Shown: positions 9,877 to 18,991 of the stretch, in pieces | Position numbering within the stretch: the stretch's first letter is position 1 | Layout of the letters: every line of letters starts with the position of its first letter | Assembly: GCF_017876155.1 (NCBI RefSeq) | Contig: NZ_JAGINP010000019.1 | Coordinates: 1 to 64,000, forward strand | DNA length: 64,000 nt | Direction: 5' to 3' | Source: Azospirillum rugosum | Lineage (GTDB): Bacteria; Pseudomonadota; Alphaproteobacteria; Azospirillales; Azospirillaceae | The notes under the pieces: model-generated | What the model saw: the letters and a program-made list of their open reading frames with translations, nothing else | Databases searched by the model: none | What the model was told of the DNA's origin: nothing | Position numbers and translations under genes: made by a program

Positions 9877-9915
9877 AAAAGGCGCCGCGTCCGGGTGACG
9901 GACGCGGCGCCTTTT
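9877..9915. terminator. Bidirectional hairpin terminator
   Basis: A perfect 17-bp stem (AAAAGGCGCCGCGTCCG with its complement) and a five-base loop, bounded by A and T runs. It sits between the converging cupin gene and the TTT binding-protein gene and can end transcription in both directions. Confidence 0.92.
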
Positions 9916-9928
9916 CCGTTGCGGCCCG

Positions 9929-10903
9929 TTACTCCACCACCTTCACCCCGGCGGTGTCCACCACCTGCTTCCAGCGGTCGTGCTCGGACTTCACGAAGCT
10001 GGTGAAGGCCTCCGTGTCGCGGTCGACGGGGAGGAAGGAGATGGTCTGCAAGCGCTCCTTGGTGGCCGGATCGCGGGCGACCTCGACCAGCGCCGCGGCG
10101 ATCTTCGCCTTCAAGTCCGGGCTGAGGTTCTTCGGCCCGTACATGCCCATCCAGCTGGTGACGTTGAAGTCCTTGATGCCGGATTCGGCGATGGTCGGCA
10201 CCTCCGGCAGCTGCTCCGCCCGGTAAGCGCTGGTGACCGCCAGCGCCTTCACCGCGCCGGCCTTGATCTGGCCGACCACCGTCGGCAGGTTTTCGAAGAC
10301 GACGTGGATGTTGCCCCCGCGCAGATCGTTCAACGATGCCATGCCGCCCTTGTAGGGGATGTGCTCCATCTTCACGCCGGTCTTCTGCATGAACAGCTCG
10401 GCCGTCAGGTGGTTGGACGCGCCGATGCCGGTGGAGCCGAAGTTCAGCTGCCCCGGCCGCGCCTTGGCGTAGTCGATGAACTCCTGCACGGTGTTCACCG
10501 GCAGGTCCTTGTTGACGATCATGACGTTGACGAACTCGGCGATGCCGGCGATGGGCGTCAGCGTCTTGTCGATGTCGATCGGGAACTTCGGATCGACCAG
10601 CGGCGGCAGCACCAGCCCGCCCAGCCCGCCGACCAGCAGGGAATAGCCGTCCGGCTTGGACCGGATCACGTCCTGCGTGCCGATCACGCCGCTCGCCCCC
10701 GGCTTGTTGTCGACGATGACCGTCTGGTTGAGCCTGGCCTTCAGCCCGTCGGCGACCACGCGCCCGACGAGGTCGGAGACGCCCCCGGGCGGATAGGGAA
10801 CGACGAGGCGGATGGTTTGCGACGGGTAAGTGTCGGCCACGGCTGTTGCCGCCACGCCGAAGGCCAGCAGCAACGCGCCCAGCGTTGTCACCACACGTTT
10901 CAT
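9929..10903 (-). CDS. Tripartite tricarboxylate transporter binding protein (Bug/TctC family)
   Basis: A 324-residue periplasmic binding protein with a signal peptide ending VAATAVADTYPSQTIRLVVP. The motif PYPPGGVSDLVGR and the NKPGASGVIG segment are hallmarks of the Bug family, which captures carboxylates for the TctAB permease. GGAG lies seven bases before the ATG at 10903. It is read after tctB and tctA on the minus strand. The ligand is probably the carboxylate degraded by this island. Confidence 0.93.
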   Translation of the reverse strand: MKRVVTTLGALLLAFGVAATAVADTYPSQTIRLVVPYPPGGVSDLVGRVVADGLKARLNQTVIVDNKPGASGVIGTQDVIRSKPDGYSLLVGGLGGLVLPPLVDPKFPIDIDKTLTPIAGIAEFVNVMIVNKDLPVNTVQEFIDYAKARPGQLNFGSTGIGASNHLTAELFMQKTGVKMEHIPYKGGMASLNDLRGGNIHVVFENLPTVVGQIKAGAVKALAVTSAYRAEQLPEVPTIAESGIKDFNVTSWMGMYGPKNLSPDLKAKIAAALVEVARDPATKERLQTISFLPVDRDTEAFTSFVKSEHDRWKQVVDTAGVKVVE

Positions 10904-10964
10904 CACGACACTCCAAAGGGAATGGGGAATTGCACGAAGGTCAATAAAGAGAGAAGAAGACCGT

Positions 10965-12464
10965 CTATTCCTGGAACGCCTCCTCCCGCGTCTTGCGGAC
11001 GGACGGAAGCAGGACGGCGACCAGGAGGGCGACCGCCAGGAGCAGCAGCCCCAGGCTGATCGGGCGTTCCAGGAAGATGATCGGGTCGCCGCGCGACATC
11101 AGCATCGCCCGCCGCAGGTTCTCCTCGATCATCGGGCCGAGCACGAAGCCGAGCAGCAGCGGCGCCGCCTCGCAGCCGAGCTTGATGAACACATAGCCCA
11201 CGAAGCCGAAGAGCGCGGTCAGGATCAGGTCGAAGGGCTGGCTGCTCAGCGTGTAGACGCCGATGCAGGAGAACAGCAGGATGGCCGGCGACAGCATGCG
11301 GTAGGGAAGCGACAGCATCTTCACCCACAGGCCGATCAGCGGCAGGTTGAGCACCACCAGCATCAGGTTGCCCACCCACATGCTGGCGATCATGCCCCAG
11401 AACAGGCGGGGCTGGTCGCTGACCACCTGCGGGCCGGGCACGATCCCCTGCATGATCATGGCGCCGATCATCAGGGCCATGACGCCGTTGGACGGCAGGC
11501 CCAGGGTCAGCATGGGGATGAAGGAGGTCTGGGCGCCGGCGTTGTTGGCGGCCTCCGGCCCGGCCACGCCCTCGATGGCGCCGTTCCCGAAGCGCGACGG
11601 GTCGCGCGCCAGGTTCTTTTCCAGCGTGTAGGACGCGAAGGAGCTCAGCAGCGCCCCGCCGCCGGGAAGCACGCCGAGCACGGAGCCGAGCATCGTCCCG
11701 CGCAGGATCGGCATGGCGCTCTGCCGCAGGTCGGCGCGGGTCGGTAGGACGCTCTTGACCGGGTTGACGAGGACCGTCCGCTTCTCCTTCGATTCGACGT
11801 TCACCATGATCTCAGCCAGGCCGAACAGGCCGATGGCGAGCACGACGAAATCGACGCCCTCCGCCAGTTCGGGAAGGCCGAAGGTGAAGCGCTGGTAGCC
11901 GGAATTGACGTCGGTGCCCGCGGTGCCGAACAGAAGGCCCAGCACGATCATGGCGATCGCCTTCAGCAGCGATCCCTGCGCCATGACCACCGCGGCGATC
12001 AGGCCAAGCACCATCAGCGCGCAGTATTCCGCCGGGCCGAACTGGATGGCCAGCTGCGCCAGCGGCGGCGCGAACAGCGCGATCAGCGCGGTCCCGAAGC
12101 AGCCCGCGGCGAAGGAGCCGATGGCGGCGATGCCCAGCGCCGCCCCCGCCCGGCCCTGCCGCGCCATCTTGTAGCCGTCGAGGCAGGTCACCACCGACGA
12201 GGTCTCGCCGGGCAGGTTCACCAGCACGGCCGACGTGGACCCGCCATACTGCGCGCCGTAATAGATGCCCGCCAGCATGATCAGGGCGGAGGTGGCGTCC
12301 AGGCCGAAGGTGACCGGCAGAAGCATGGCGATGGTCGCCATTGGCCCGATTCCCGGCAGGACGCCGACCAGCGTGCCGCACAGAACGCCGATGAAACAGT
12401 AAAGAAGGCTGACCGGCTGCAACGCCGCGCCGAATCCGAGGCTCAACGCGCTGAAAAGATCCAT
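10965..12464 (-). CDS. tctA: Tripartite tricarboxylate transporter large permease
   Basis: A 499-residue integral membrane protein with about ten or more hydrophobic helices. GVLPGIGPMATIAMLLP near residue 40 and YGGSTSAVLVNLPGE are conserved TctA motifs. The start at 12464 shares one base with the tctB stop (TGATG), so the two are translationally coupled. The longer open frame upstream is only the overlap with tctB. It acts with TctB and the Bug protein in cation-driven uptake of a carboxylate. Confidence 0.94.
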   Translation of the reverse strand: MDLFSALSLGFGAALQPVSLLYCFIGVLCGTLVGVLPGIGPMATIAMLLPVTFGLDATSALIMLAGIYYGAQYGGSTSAVLVNLPGETSSVVTCLDGYKMARQGRAGAALGIAAIGSFAAGCFGTALIALFAPPLAQLAIQFGPAEYCALMVLGLIAAVVMAQGSLLKAIAMIVLGLLFGTAGTDVNSGYQRFTFGLPELAEGVDFVVLAIGLFGLAEIMVNVESKEKRTVLVNPVKSVLPTRADLRQSAMPILRGTMLGSVLGVLPGGGALLSSFASYTLEKNLARDPSRFGNGAIEGVAGPEAANNAGAQTSFIPMLTLGLPSNGVMALMIGAMIMQGIVPGPQVVSDQPRLFWGMIASMWVGNLMLVVLNLPLIGLWVKMLSLPYRMLSPAILLFSCIGVYTLSSQPFDLILTALFGFVGYVFIKLGCEAAPLLLGFVLGPMIEENLRRAMLMSRGDPIIFLERPISLGLLLLAVALLVAVLLPSVRKTREEAFQE

Positions 12465-12913
12465 CACGCAGGTCCAATCGAGAGTTGCACGCCGACGCCG
12501 TAGACGAAAACGACGATCGCGATGGCGATGAGCACGAGGTAGATCAGCACGATCTCGATGGCGCGGAAGTCGCGGTTCGCCACCGCGCCGAGGCCGACCA
12601 GCACCGCCGTGGCGATGGCCAGGCCCGCCGGCTTCAGCAGCAGGCCGAAGGCCACCACGGCCGCCAGCACCAGCGCGCAGCGCGGGCTGCCGCCGGGGAC
12701 GGACGCGCCGGGGCTGAGGACACCGCGCGCCGCGATGAGCGCGCCCAACCCGGTCAAAAGCCAGCCGAGAAGTGTCGGGAAATAGCCCGGTCCCATGCGG
12801 GTCGATGTGCCGTGGGGATAGGCGCTGGACAGCGCCAGGGCCGCCGCGCCGATCAGGATGAACATAAGGCCGGCAAGCACGTCCTGGCTGCCGAAGATCC
12901 GTGCTTTGGTCAC
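12464..12913 (-). CDS. tctB: Tripartite tricarboxylate transporter small permease
   Basis: A 149-residue protein with four predicted membrane helices, the usual size of TctB. YPHGTSTRMGPGYFPTLLG is a conserved loop of the family. The GTG at 12913 follows AAGGAG at seven bases and gives a normal N-terminus; the longer open frame adds a non-conserved extension. First gene of tctB-tctA-bug, divergent from the dehydratase gene, with operator site 2 between them. Confidence 0.88.
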   Translation of the reverse strand: MTKARIFGSQDVLAGLMFILIGAAALALSSAYPHGTSTRMGPGYFPTLLGWLLTGLGALIAARGVLSPGASVPGGSPRCALVLAAVVAFGLLLKPAGLAIATAVLVGLGAVANRDFRAIEIVLIYLVLIAIAIVVFVYGVGVQLSIGPA

Positions 12914-13014
12914 CCGTGGACTCCTTCGAGGAAGGCGATGTGGGGCACCGGAGGAGCACCCGCGCCTTACGGTGCTACGGTTGTGATCAGATGCCTCAAT
13001 GGTTGTCATTTAGC

Positions 13015-13043
13015 TTGACAGAGTACGATACGGTTATCATACA
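13015..13043 (+). promoter_or_regulatory. Promoter with GntR-type operator (site 2)
   Basis: TTGACA (13015-13020) and CATACA (13038-13043) at 17 bases. The operator at 13023-13042 is the best palindrome of the set: GTACGATA, four bases, TATCATAC. It lies between tctB and the dehydratase gene and could control both directions. Confidence 0.65.
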
Positions 13044-13134
13044 AGTGACAGACCGTCAAAGGCGTTTCTCCCCTCCTCCCTCCAGCGCACGCGGAACGAC
13101 CGCGACGGCCTTTCAAAACCAAAGGAGCAGGTTG

Positions 13135-14856
13135 GTGAACGAAAAAACGAAAGGGATGCGCGCCGGTTTGGCGAACTACGGCGACGCCGGCTTCTCTTTG
13201 TTTCTGCGCAAGGCGTTCATCGCGGCCATGGGCTATTCCGACGACGCCCTGGAGCGGCCGATCATCGGCATCACCGACACCTTCAGCGGCTACAACGCCT
13301 GCCACCGCAACGTTCCGGAGGTGATCGACGCCATCAAGCGCGGCGTGATGCTGGCCGGCGGGCTTCCCATCGAATTCCCGGTCGTCTCGATCCACGAGGC
13401 CTTCTCCAACCCCACCAGCATGTTCCTGCGCAACCTCATGGCCATGGACACGGAGGAGCTGGTCCGGGCGCAGCCGATGGACGCGGTCGTGCTGATCGGC
13501 GGGTGCGACAAGACGGTCCCGGCCCTGCTGATGGGCGCTGCCAGCGCCAACGTGCCCGCGATCATGACGGTCACCGGGCCGATGATCACCGGCCACCACC
13601 GCGGCGAACGGCTGGGCGCCTGCACCGACTGCCGCCGCCTGTGGGGCAAGCACCGCGCCGGCGAGATCTCCGCCGCCGAAATCCAGGAACTGACCGGCAA
13701 GCTGGCGCCCGCCGCCGGCACCTGCATGGTCATGGGCACGGCCAGCACCATGGCGCTGATGACCGAGGCGATGGGCATGATGCTGCCGGGCGGGGCCGCC
13801 ATCCCGGCCGTGCACGCCGACCGGCTGCGCCACGCGGAGGCCACCGGCGCGCGCGCCGTCGCCATGGCCGCGGAAGGGCTGACGCCGGACAAGATCATGA
13901 CGCCGGCCGCTCTGGCGAACGCTTTGCGCGTGCTGCACGCGGTCGGCGGTTCGACCAACGCGCTGGTGCATCTGGCCGCCGTCGCCGGGCGCCTCGGCTT
14001 CGACCTCGACCTGGAAGCCTTCGACCGCATGGGCCTGGAAACGCCGGTGCTGGTCGACCTGAAGCCGTCGGGCCAGCATTACATGGAGGATCTGCACCGG
14101 GCCGGCGGCCTGACGACGATCCTGCGCGAGATCAAGCCGCTGATGAACCTCGACTGCGTCACCGTGTCCGGCAAGACGCTGGGCCAGCAGATCGAGGAGG
14201 CCCCGCCCTCCTGGCCGCAGGAGGTCGTCCGGCCGCTCGACAACCCGATCTATTCCAAGGGCGGCATCCGCCTGCTGCGCGGCAACCTCGCGCCGAAGGG
14301 GGCCATCATCAAGGAGTCCGCCGCCTCTCCCGTTCTGATGCAGCACACCGGCCGCGCCGTGGTGTTCGAATCGCTGGAGGACATGGACCGCCGCATCGAC
14401 AGCCCCGACCTGGACGTGCGCGCCGACGACGTGCTCGTCCTGCGCAACGCCGGCCCGAAGGGCGCGCCGGGCATGCCGGAATCCGGCTACATCCCCATCC
14501 CGCGCAAGCTCGCCCAGCAGGGCGTCAAGGACATGGTCCGCCTGTCCGACGCGCGGATGAGCGGTACGGCCTTCGGCACCATCGTGCTGCACGCCTGCCC
14601 GGAAGCCGCGGTCGGCGGCCCGATCGCGCTGGTGCGCACCGGCGACCTCATCCGCCTCGACGTCCCGGCCGGCCAGTTGGAGTTGCTGGTGGACGAGGAC
14701 GAGCTGATGCGCCGCCGCGCCGAATGGGTGGCGCCGGAATGGACGGGTGCCGAGCGCGGCTACCGCCGCCTGTGGTTCGACCAGGTCCTCCAGGCCGACG
14801 AGGGCTGCGACTTCGCCTTCCTGCGCAACCCGACCACCACCGGCACGGTGCCCTGA
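13135..14856 (+). CDS. IlvD/Edd-family dehydratase (dihydroxyacid or sugar-acid dehydratase)
   Basis: A 573-residue Fe-S dehydratase. Cluster Cys residues are expected in GYNACHRN, GGCDKTVP and AGTCMVMGTAST, the three-Cys pattern of the family, and SDARMSG near the C-terminus is the usual active-site loop. Members dehydrate 2,3-dihydroxy acids to 2-keto acids. The location beside a carboxylate transporter, away from branched-chain amino-acid genes, points to a catabolic acid such as a sugar acid rather than valine synthesis. The GTG at 13135 follows AAAGGAG; the longer frame reads through the promoter and operator. Confidence 0.9.
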   Translation: MNEKTKGMRAGLANYGDAGFSLFLRKAFIAAMGYSDDALERPIIGITDTFSGYNACHRNVPEVIDAIKRGVMLAGGLPIEFPVVSIHEAFSNPTSMFLRNLMAMDTEELVRAQPMDAVVLIGGCDKTVPALLMGAASANVPAIMTVTGPMITGHHRGERLGACTDCRRLWGKHRAGEISAAEIQELTGKLAPAAGTCMVMGTASTMALMTEAMGMMLPGGAAIPAVHADRLRHAEATGARAVAMAAEGLTPDKIMTPAALANALRVLHAVGGSTNALVHLAAVAGRLGFDLDLEAFDRMGLETPVLVDLKPSGQHYMEDLHRAGGLTTILREIKPLMNLDCVTVSGKTLGQQIEEAPPSWPQEVVRPLDNPIYSKGGIRLLRGNLAPKGAIIKESAASPVLMQHTGRAVVFESLEDMDRRIDSPDLDVRADDVLVLRNAGPKGAPGMPESGYIPIPRKLAQQGVKDMVRLSDARMSGTAFGTIVLHACPEAAVGGPIALVRTGDLIRLDVPAGQLELLVDEDELMRRRAEWVAPEWTGAERGYRRLWFDQVLQADEGCDFAFLRNPTTTGTVP

Positions 14857-14873
14857 CGGCACCGGTTGACCCC

Positions 14874-14918
14874 AAACAAATAGCCCGGCGCCCATCAAAG
14901 GCGCCGGGCTATTTGTTT
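14874..14918. terminator. Strong bidirectional hairpin terminator
   Basis: A perfect 19-bp stem with a seven-base loop (CATCAAA); the stem has a GC-rich core and A/T-rich ends (AAACAAAT and ATTTGTTT). It separates the converging dehydratase and ABC permease genes. Confidence 0.93.
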
Positions 14919-14939
14919 GCTACGAACGATCCGACGGAA

Positions 14940-16670
14940 TCAGTTCTGCAGAGAACCGCGGAAGTAGCGGAGCACCAGCAGCACGACCGCGCAGTCGAGC
15001 ACGGTGATGATGACCGCCAGCGCCGCCAGCTGCGGGAAGGAGCCGTTCTCCCACAGGTCGAGCAGGGTCTGCCCGATGACCGGGTTGTTCGTGCCGCCCA
15101 GCAGCGCCGAGGCCGTCAGGTCGCCGGACATCTGGACGAACAGGATGATCCAGCCCGCCGCCAGGCCGGGCAGCATCAGGGGCAGAAGGATGCGCAGGAA
15201 GGTACGGCCGGGCGGGGTGCGGAAGACCTGGGCCGCCTCGACCAGCTCCCGCCCCACCTGGGACACGGCGGAGCTGGCGGAGCGGGCCGCCTGGGGCAGG
15301 AACATCACCAGATAGGCCAGCAGCAGCATTGTCAGCGTGCCGTAGAGGTTCAGCCAGCCCTGGCTGAAGGACACCAGGAAGCCGACGCCGATGACCGTGT
15401 GCGGGATGGCCGCCGGCAGGGTGGCGATACCGTCGATGACGGCGCGCAGCCGGCCTCCCGAATTGTGGGCGGCCAGCGCCAGCACCGCCGCCACGAACAT
15501 GCCGATGGTCGCCCCAACCGCGCCCAGCGACAGGCTGTTGATCAGCGCCTGGGTCGTCATGTCGTTCTCGAACAGGACGAAATGGTAGTTGTGGAGGCTG
15601 AGCTGGCTCCACACCACCCGCGGCGTCCAGAAGGGCTGGAGCGAGACGATGACGAGCCCGATGACTGGAATGACCGCGGTCGCCAGGACATAGGCGATCA
15701 TCGTCCCCTGCGCCAGCCAGCGCCAGCGGCCGAGCCGGATCCGCGAGGCCGGCGCACCCTTGCCGCCGATCGTCGCGTAGCGCCCGCTGCGCACGATCCA
15801 GGCCTGCAGCAGCAGCGCGCCCTGCACGATGATCATCATGAAGATGCTGAGCATGATCGCGAGATCGGTTTTCGGCGGGTAGTTGTAGAGCAGCCGGTAG
15901 GTCTTCACCGACAGCACCTCGATCCCGGCGCCCGTCCCGATGATCATGGGAACGGAGAAGAAGGCGAAGCCCAGCATCACCAGGATCAGCGCCGAGGCGA
16001 GCAGTGCCGGACGGATCGCGGGAAGCGTCACGACGAACAGCGTCTTCATCGGCCCCGCGCCGTTCATGCGGGCCGCTTCCTCGAAATACGGGTTGAGGTT
16101 CCGCAGCGCCGCCGACACGATCAAATAGACGTAGGGCACCAGGTACAGCGCGGTGATGATCACCAGGCCCTGATACGTATAGATGTTCAGCGGCCCCTCG
16201 CGCATCGGCACGCCGACGGCATCGAACAGGCCGCGCAGCAGGCCGTTGAGCACGCCGGCCTTGGGGGCCAGCAGCATCACCCAGCCGGTCACGCCGGCGA
16301 TCTGCGGCACGAGCAGCGGGATCAGCGGCAGGATGTCCGCCGTCCAGCCGGTGCTCGCGTCCGTGCGCTCGTTCAGCCAGGCGAAAGCCGCGCCCACGAA
16401 CAGCGCCAGTGCGCCGCTCACGGCGACCAGGACGACGGTGTTGAAAAGCGCGGCGAGGAGATCCGGGTTGGTCACCGCGGCGGTGAAGCCCGATAGGCCG
16501 ATCCGCCCGTCGACGACGAAGGCGCGGAGGAGGATGCCGCCGACCGGGTAGACGACCAGAGCCAGGGTCAGCAGGATCAGCAGCGTGACCACAATGTTGA
16601 ACGGCGACAGCCGGCCCGCGAGACGCGCGGCGCCGGCAAGCGGGGCGGAAGCGCTGCCCGTTGCTTGCAT
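14940..16670 (-). CDS. ABC transporter permease, two-domain Fe3+/thiamine/polyamine type
   Basis: A 576-residue membrane protein in which two permease domains are fused (about 12 helices), as in FbpB/ThiP-like transporters. Each half contains a coupling-loop segment (EEAARMNGAGPMKTLFVVTLP and ELVEAAQVFRTPPGRTFLRI). Third gene after the binding protein and ATPase on the minus strand. The class carries iron, thiamine, phosphonates or polyamines; among catabolic genes an organic substrate is plausible. Confidence 0.92.
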   Translation of the reverse strand: MQATGSASAPLAGAARLAGRLSPFNIVVTLLILLTLALVVYPVGGILLRAFVVDGRIGLSGFTAAVTNPDLLAALFNTVVLVAVSGALALFVGAAFAWLNERTDASTGWTADILPLIPLLVPQIAGVTGWVMLLAPKAGVLNGLLRGLFDAVGVPMREGPLNIYTYQGLVIITALYLVPYVYLIVSAALRNLNPYFEEAARMNGAGPMKTLFVVTLPAIRPALLASALILVMLGFAFFSVPMIIGTGAGIEVLSVKTYRLLYNYPPKTDLAIMLSIFMMIIVQGALLLQAWIVRSGRYATIGGKGAPASRIRLGRWRWLAQGTMIAYVLATAVIPVIGLVIVSLQPFWTPRVVWSQLSLHNYHFVLFENDMTTQALINSLSLGAVGATIGMFVAAVLALAAHNSGGRLRAVIDGIATLPAAIPHTVIGVGFLVSFSQGWLNLYGTLTMLLLAYLVMFLPQAARSASSAVSQVGRELVEAAQVFRTPPGRTFLRILLPLMLPGLAAGWIILFVQMSGDLTASALLGGTNNPVIGQTLLDLWENGSFPQLAALAVIITVLDCAVVLLVLRYFRGSLQN

Positions 16671-16695
16671 GGTGTTCGTTCCCTAATCCGTACGG

Positions 16696-17847
16696 TCAGC
16701 GGAAGACGCGGACATGCTCCGGATGGACCCCGATGCCGATGGCGCCCCCCTCGCGGACCAACTCCTGGCGCATGCTGCGCAGGATCACCCGCTTGTCGCC
16801 GACCAGCGCGACGTATTCCGTGAAGAGACCCAGGAACATCGTGCTTTCCAGGGTGGCGGCCATCACGTTCAGGCCGTCCTGCTCCGCCGTGACGTGCAGG
16901 TTTTCCGGACGGATCAGGACGACAACGGACTGCCCGACCTCGAAGTCGGCGCCGTCGCGCGACGCCAGCCGACCGATGTCCGTGTCGACCAGCAGAAGCC
17001 CGTCCTTGCGGCCGGCCACCGTGCCCGGGAACTCGTTGGTCGCGCCGACGAAGTCGGCGACGTAGCGCGAATCCGGCCGCTCGTAGATCTCATAGGGCGA
17101 ACCGATCTGCGCCACGCTGCCGGTGTTCATCACGGCGATCCGGTGCGCCACCGCGGTGGCCTCCGTCTGGTCGTGGGTGACGTAGAGTGCCGAGAAGCCG
17201 AGCTTCTTCTGCATGCTCACCAGCTCGATGCGCAGCTGCTCGCGCACCTTGGCGTCCACGTTCGACAGCGGCTCGTCGAACAGGATGACGCCGGAATTGC
17301 TGACGATGGCGCGGGCGAGCGCGATGCGCTGCTGCTGGCCGCCGCTGAGCTGCCCCGGAAAGCGGTTCTCGAACGCAGCACAGCCGACCATGGCGAGCGC
17401 GGCCCGCACGCGGTCGCGGATGTCCGATTTCGGCACGCGGGCGTTGGTCAGCGGAAAGGCGACGTTGTCGAACACCGTCATGTGCGGCCACAGCGCGTAG
17501 GACTGGAAGACCATGCTGACGCCGCGCTTCTCCGGCGCTATCAGGATGCCGCGGTCGGAGGAGAAGACGACCGTGCCGTTGATCTCGATCTCGCCCTCGT
17601 CCGGCTGCTCCAGCCCGGCGACGCAGCGCAGCAGCGTGGTCTTGCCGCAGCCGCTCGGCCCCAGCAGGACCAGCTTCTCGCCGGCGTTGACGGTCATCGA
17701 CACGTTGTTCAGCGCCAGCACGTCGCCGCGCGGGGTGCGGTAGCGCTTGGTGAGGTTGCGCACCCGGATGCGCACCTCGGCCGGCAGGGGGGTGGACATG
17801 GGGACATCGTCCGCGACGAGCGGCGCGGGGTTTGTGGCGATGGTCAT
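16696..17847 (-). CDS. ABC transporter ATP-binding protein (PotA/FbpC type)
   Basis: A 383-residue ATPase. Walker A GPSGCGKTT, Q-loop FQSYALWPHMTV, signature LSGGQQQR, Walker B VILFDEPLSNVD and the H-loop YVTHDQTEA are all intact. The last 120 or so residues form the TOBE-like regulatory domain of importers of small solutes. The ATG at 17847 follows the binding-protein stop by 14 bases. It energises the two-domain permease that follows. Confidence 0.94.
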   Translation of the reverse strand: MTIATNPAPLVADDVPMSTPLPAEVRIRVRNLTKRYRTPRGDVLALNNVSMTVNAGEKLVLLGPSGCGKTTLLRCVAGLEQPDEGEIEINGTVVFSSDRGILIAPEKRGVSMVFQSYALWPHMTVFDNVAFPLTNARVPKSDIRDRVRAALAMVGCAAFENRFPGQLSGGQQQRIALARAIVSNSGVILFDEPLSNVDAKVREQLRIELVSMQKKLGFSALYVTHDQTEATAVAHRIAVMNTGSVAQIGSPYEIYERPDSRYVADFVGATNEFPGTVAGRKDGLLLVDTDIGRLASRDGADFEVGQSVVVLIRPENLHVTAEQDGLNVMAATLESTMFLGLFTEYVALVGDKRVILRSMRQELVREGGAIGIGVHPEHVRVFR

Positions 17848-17861
17848 GGCGCGTTGCCCCC

Positions 17862-18902
17862 TCACTTCAGGCCCAGCAGGCTGAGCATTTCCGGTGCGCG
17901 GCGCAGCGCGTCGGGAATGTTCGCGCGGCGGTATTCGGCGGGAAGCTGCAGCGCGCCGGGAATGTCGTTCCAGCGCGGCGACGCGCAGACGTTCTTGCAG
18001 TAGGCCTCCTGCCCTTCGCGCGACAGGATGAAGTCGACGAGCAGGCGCGCGCCGTTGGGATGCGGCGCCTTGGTCGACACGGTGATCTGCGATTCGTGCC
18101 CGACGGTGGGCAGCGGGTCGAGGTCGACCAGGGGAGCGCCCTTGTCGATGACCTGGTTGCTGGTCTGGCGCATGTTCGGCGCCAGGCAGACCGCCTCGCC
18201 GGCCGCCAGCATCTGCGTGCCGGGCACCGCGCTCGGCGCCCAGCGGATCTCCTGCGCGCCGAGGCGGCGCACGAAGTCGTTGCCGTAGACGTCCGCCAGC
18301 ATGCACACCCAGTCCATCAGGCCGGGGCTGTTGCGCACGTCGGGAATGATGATCTGGCCCTTCAGGCTGGGCTTCAGAAGGTCGGCCCAGCCGTTGGCGA
18401 AATCGTCCGCCTTGGCCAGCGTGGTGTTGAAGGTGATGGTCTGCGGAAACAGGCCGATGTAGGCGTTGTGGGGGGACTTGAACGCCGCCGGCCACGCCGC
18501 GTGTTCGGGCAGCGTGTCGATGTCGGTGATCCAGCCCTTGGCGTAGGCGTCCTCGATCATCACGGGGTCCGCCAGCTGGAGAACGTCGGCGACCACGTTG
18601 CCGGCCTGCGCCTCCGTCGCGTAGCGCTTCGCCATCGGCCCGCTGGCAAGGCGCATGATCTGCACCTTGATGCCGGGGTACTTGGCGTTGAAGGCGGCGA
18701 CCACCCGCTGCGACACCGTCGGGTTGTCGGACGCGTAGTAGGTGATCTCCCCTTCCTTCTTCGCCGCTTCGTACAGCGCCTTGAGATCGACCAGCTTGGC
18801 GGGTGCCGCCACCGCCGGCCGGCTGATCGAAAGCCCAATCGTTGCGGCTCCGGCCAGGGCCGCCCCGCCCCGCAGGACATCTCGTCGTGTCAGATCGTGC
18901 AT
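17862..18902 (-). CDS. ABC transporter substrate-binding protein (Fe3+/polyamine-like), Tat-type signal
   Basis: A 346-residue periplasmic binding protein of the extracellular solute-binding family 1 type. The N-terminus TRRDVLRGGAALAGAATIG is a twin-arginine signal, suggesting export in a folded state. The domain starts KLVDLKALYEAAKKEGEITYY, typical of this group. First of the ABC genes, 89 bases after the hydroxyacid dehydrogenase, with which it may share the operator at 20.1 kb. Confidence 0.9.
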   Translation of the reverse strand: MHDLTRRDVLRGGAALAGAATIGLSISRPAVAAPAKLVDLKALYEAAKKEGEITYYASDNPTVSQRVVAAFNAKYPGIKVQIMRLASGPMAKRYATEAQAGNVVADVLQLADPVMIEDAYAKGWITDIDTLPEHAAWPAAFKSPHNAYIGLFPQTITFNTTLAKADDFANGWADLLKPSLKGQIIIPDVRNSPGLMDWVCMLADVYGNDFVRRLGAQEIRWAPSAVPGTQMLAAGEAVCLAPNMRQTSNQVIDKGAPLVDLDPLPTVGHESQITVSTKAPHPNGARLLVDFILSREGQEAYCKNVCASPRWNDIPGALQLPAEYRRANIPDALRRAPEMLSLLGLK

Positions 18903-18991
18903 CGTCGCATGCTCCCTGTTCTGCCATGTCGGACGCCGGATTTCGCGCGTCGCCGTTTTCGTTTGAGCCTTTGGCAGCGGTGTCCGAAAAT

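Noticed and set aside
13135-14856. Dehydratase considered as ilvD for branched-chain amino-acid synthesis
   Set aside because: No ilv genes nearby; it shares an operator with catabolic units and sits beside a carboxylate transporter.
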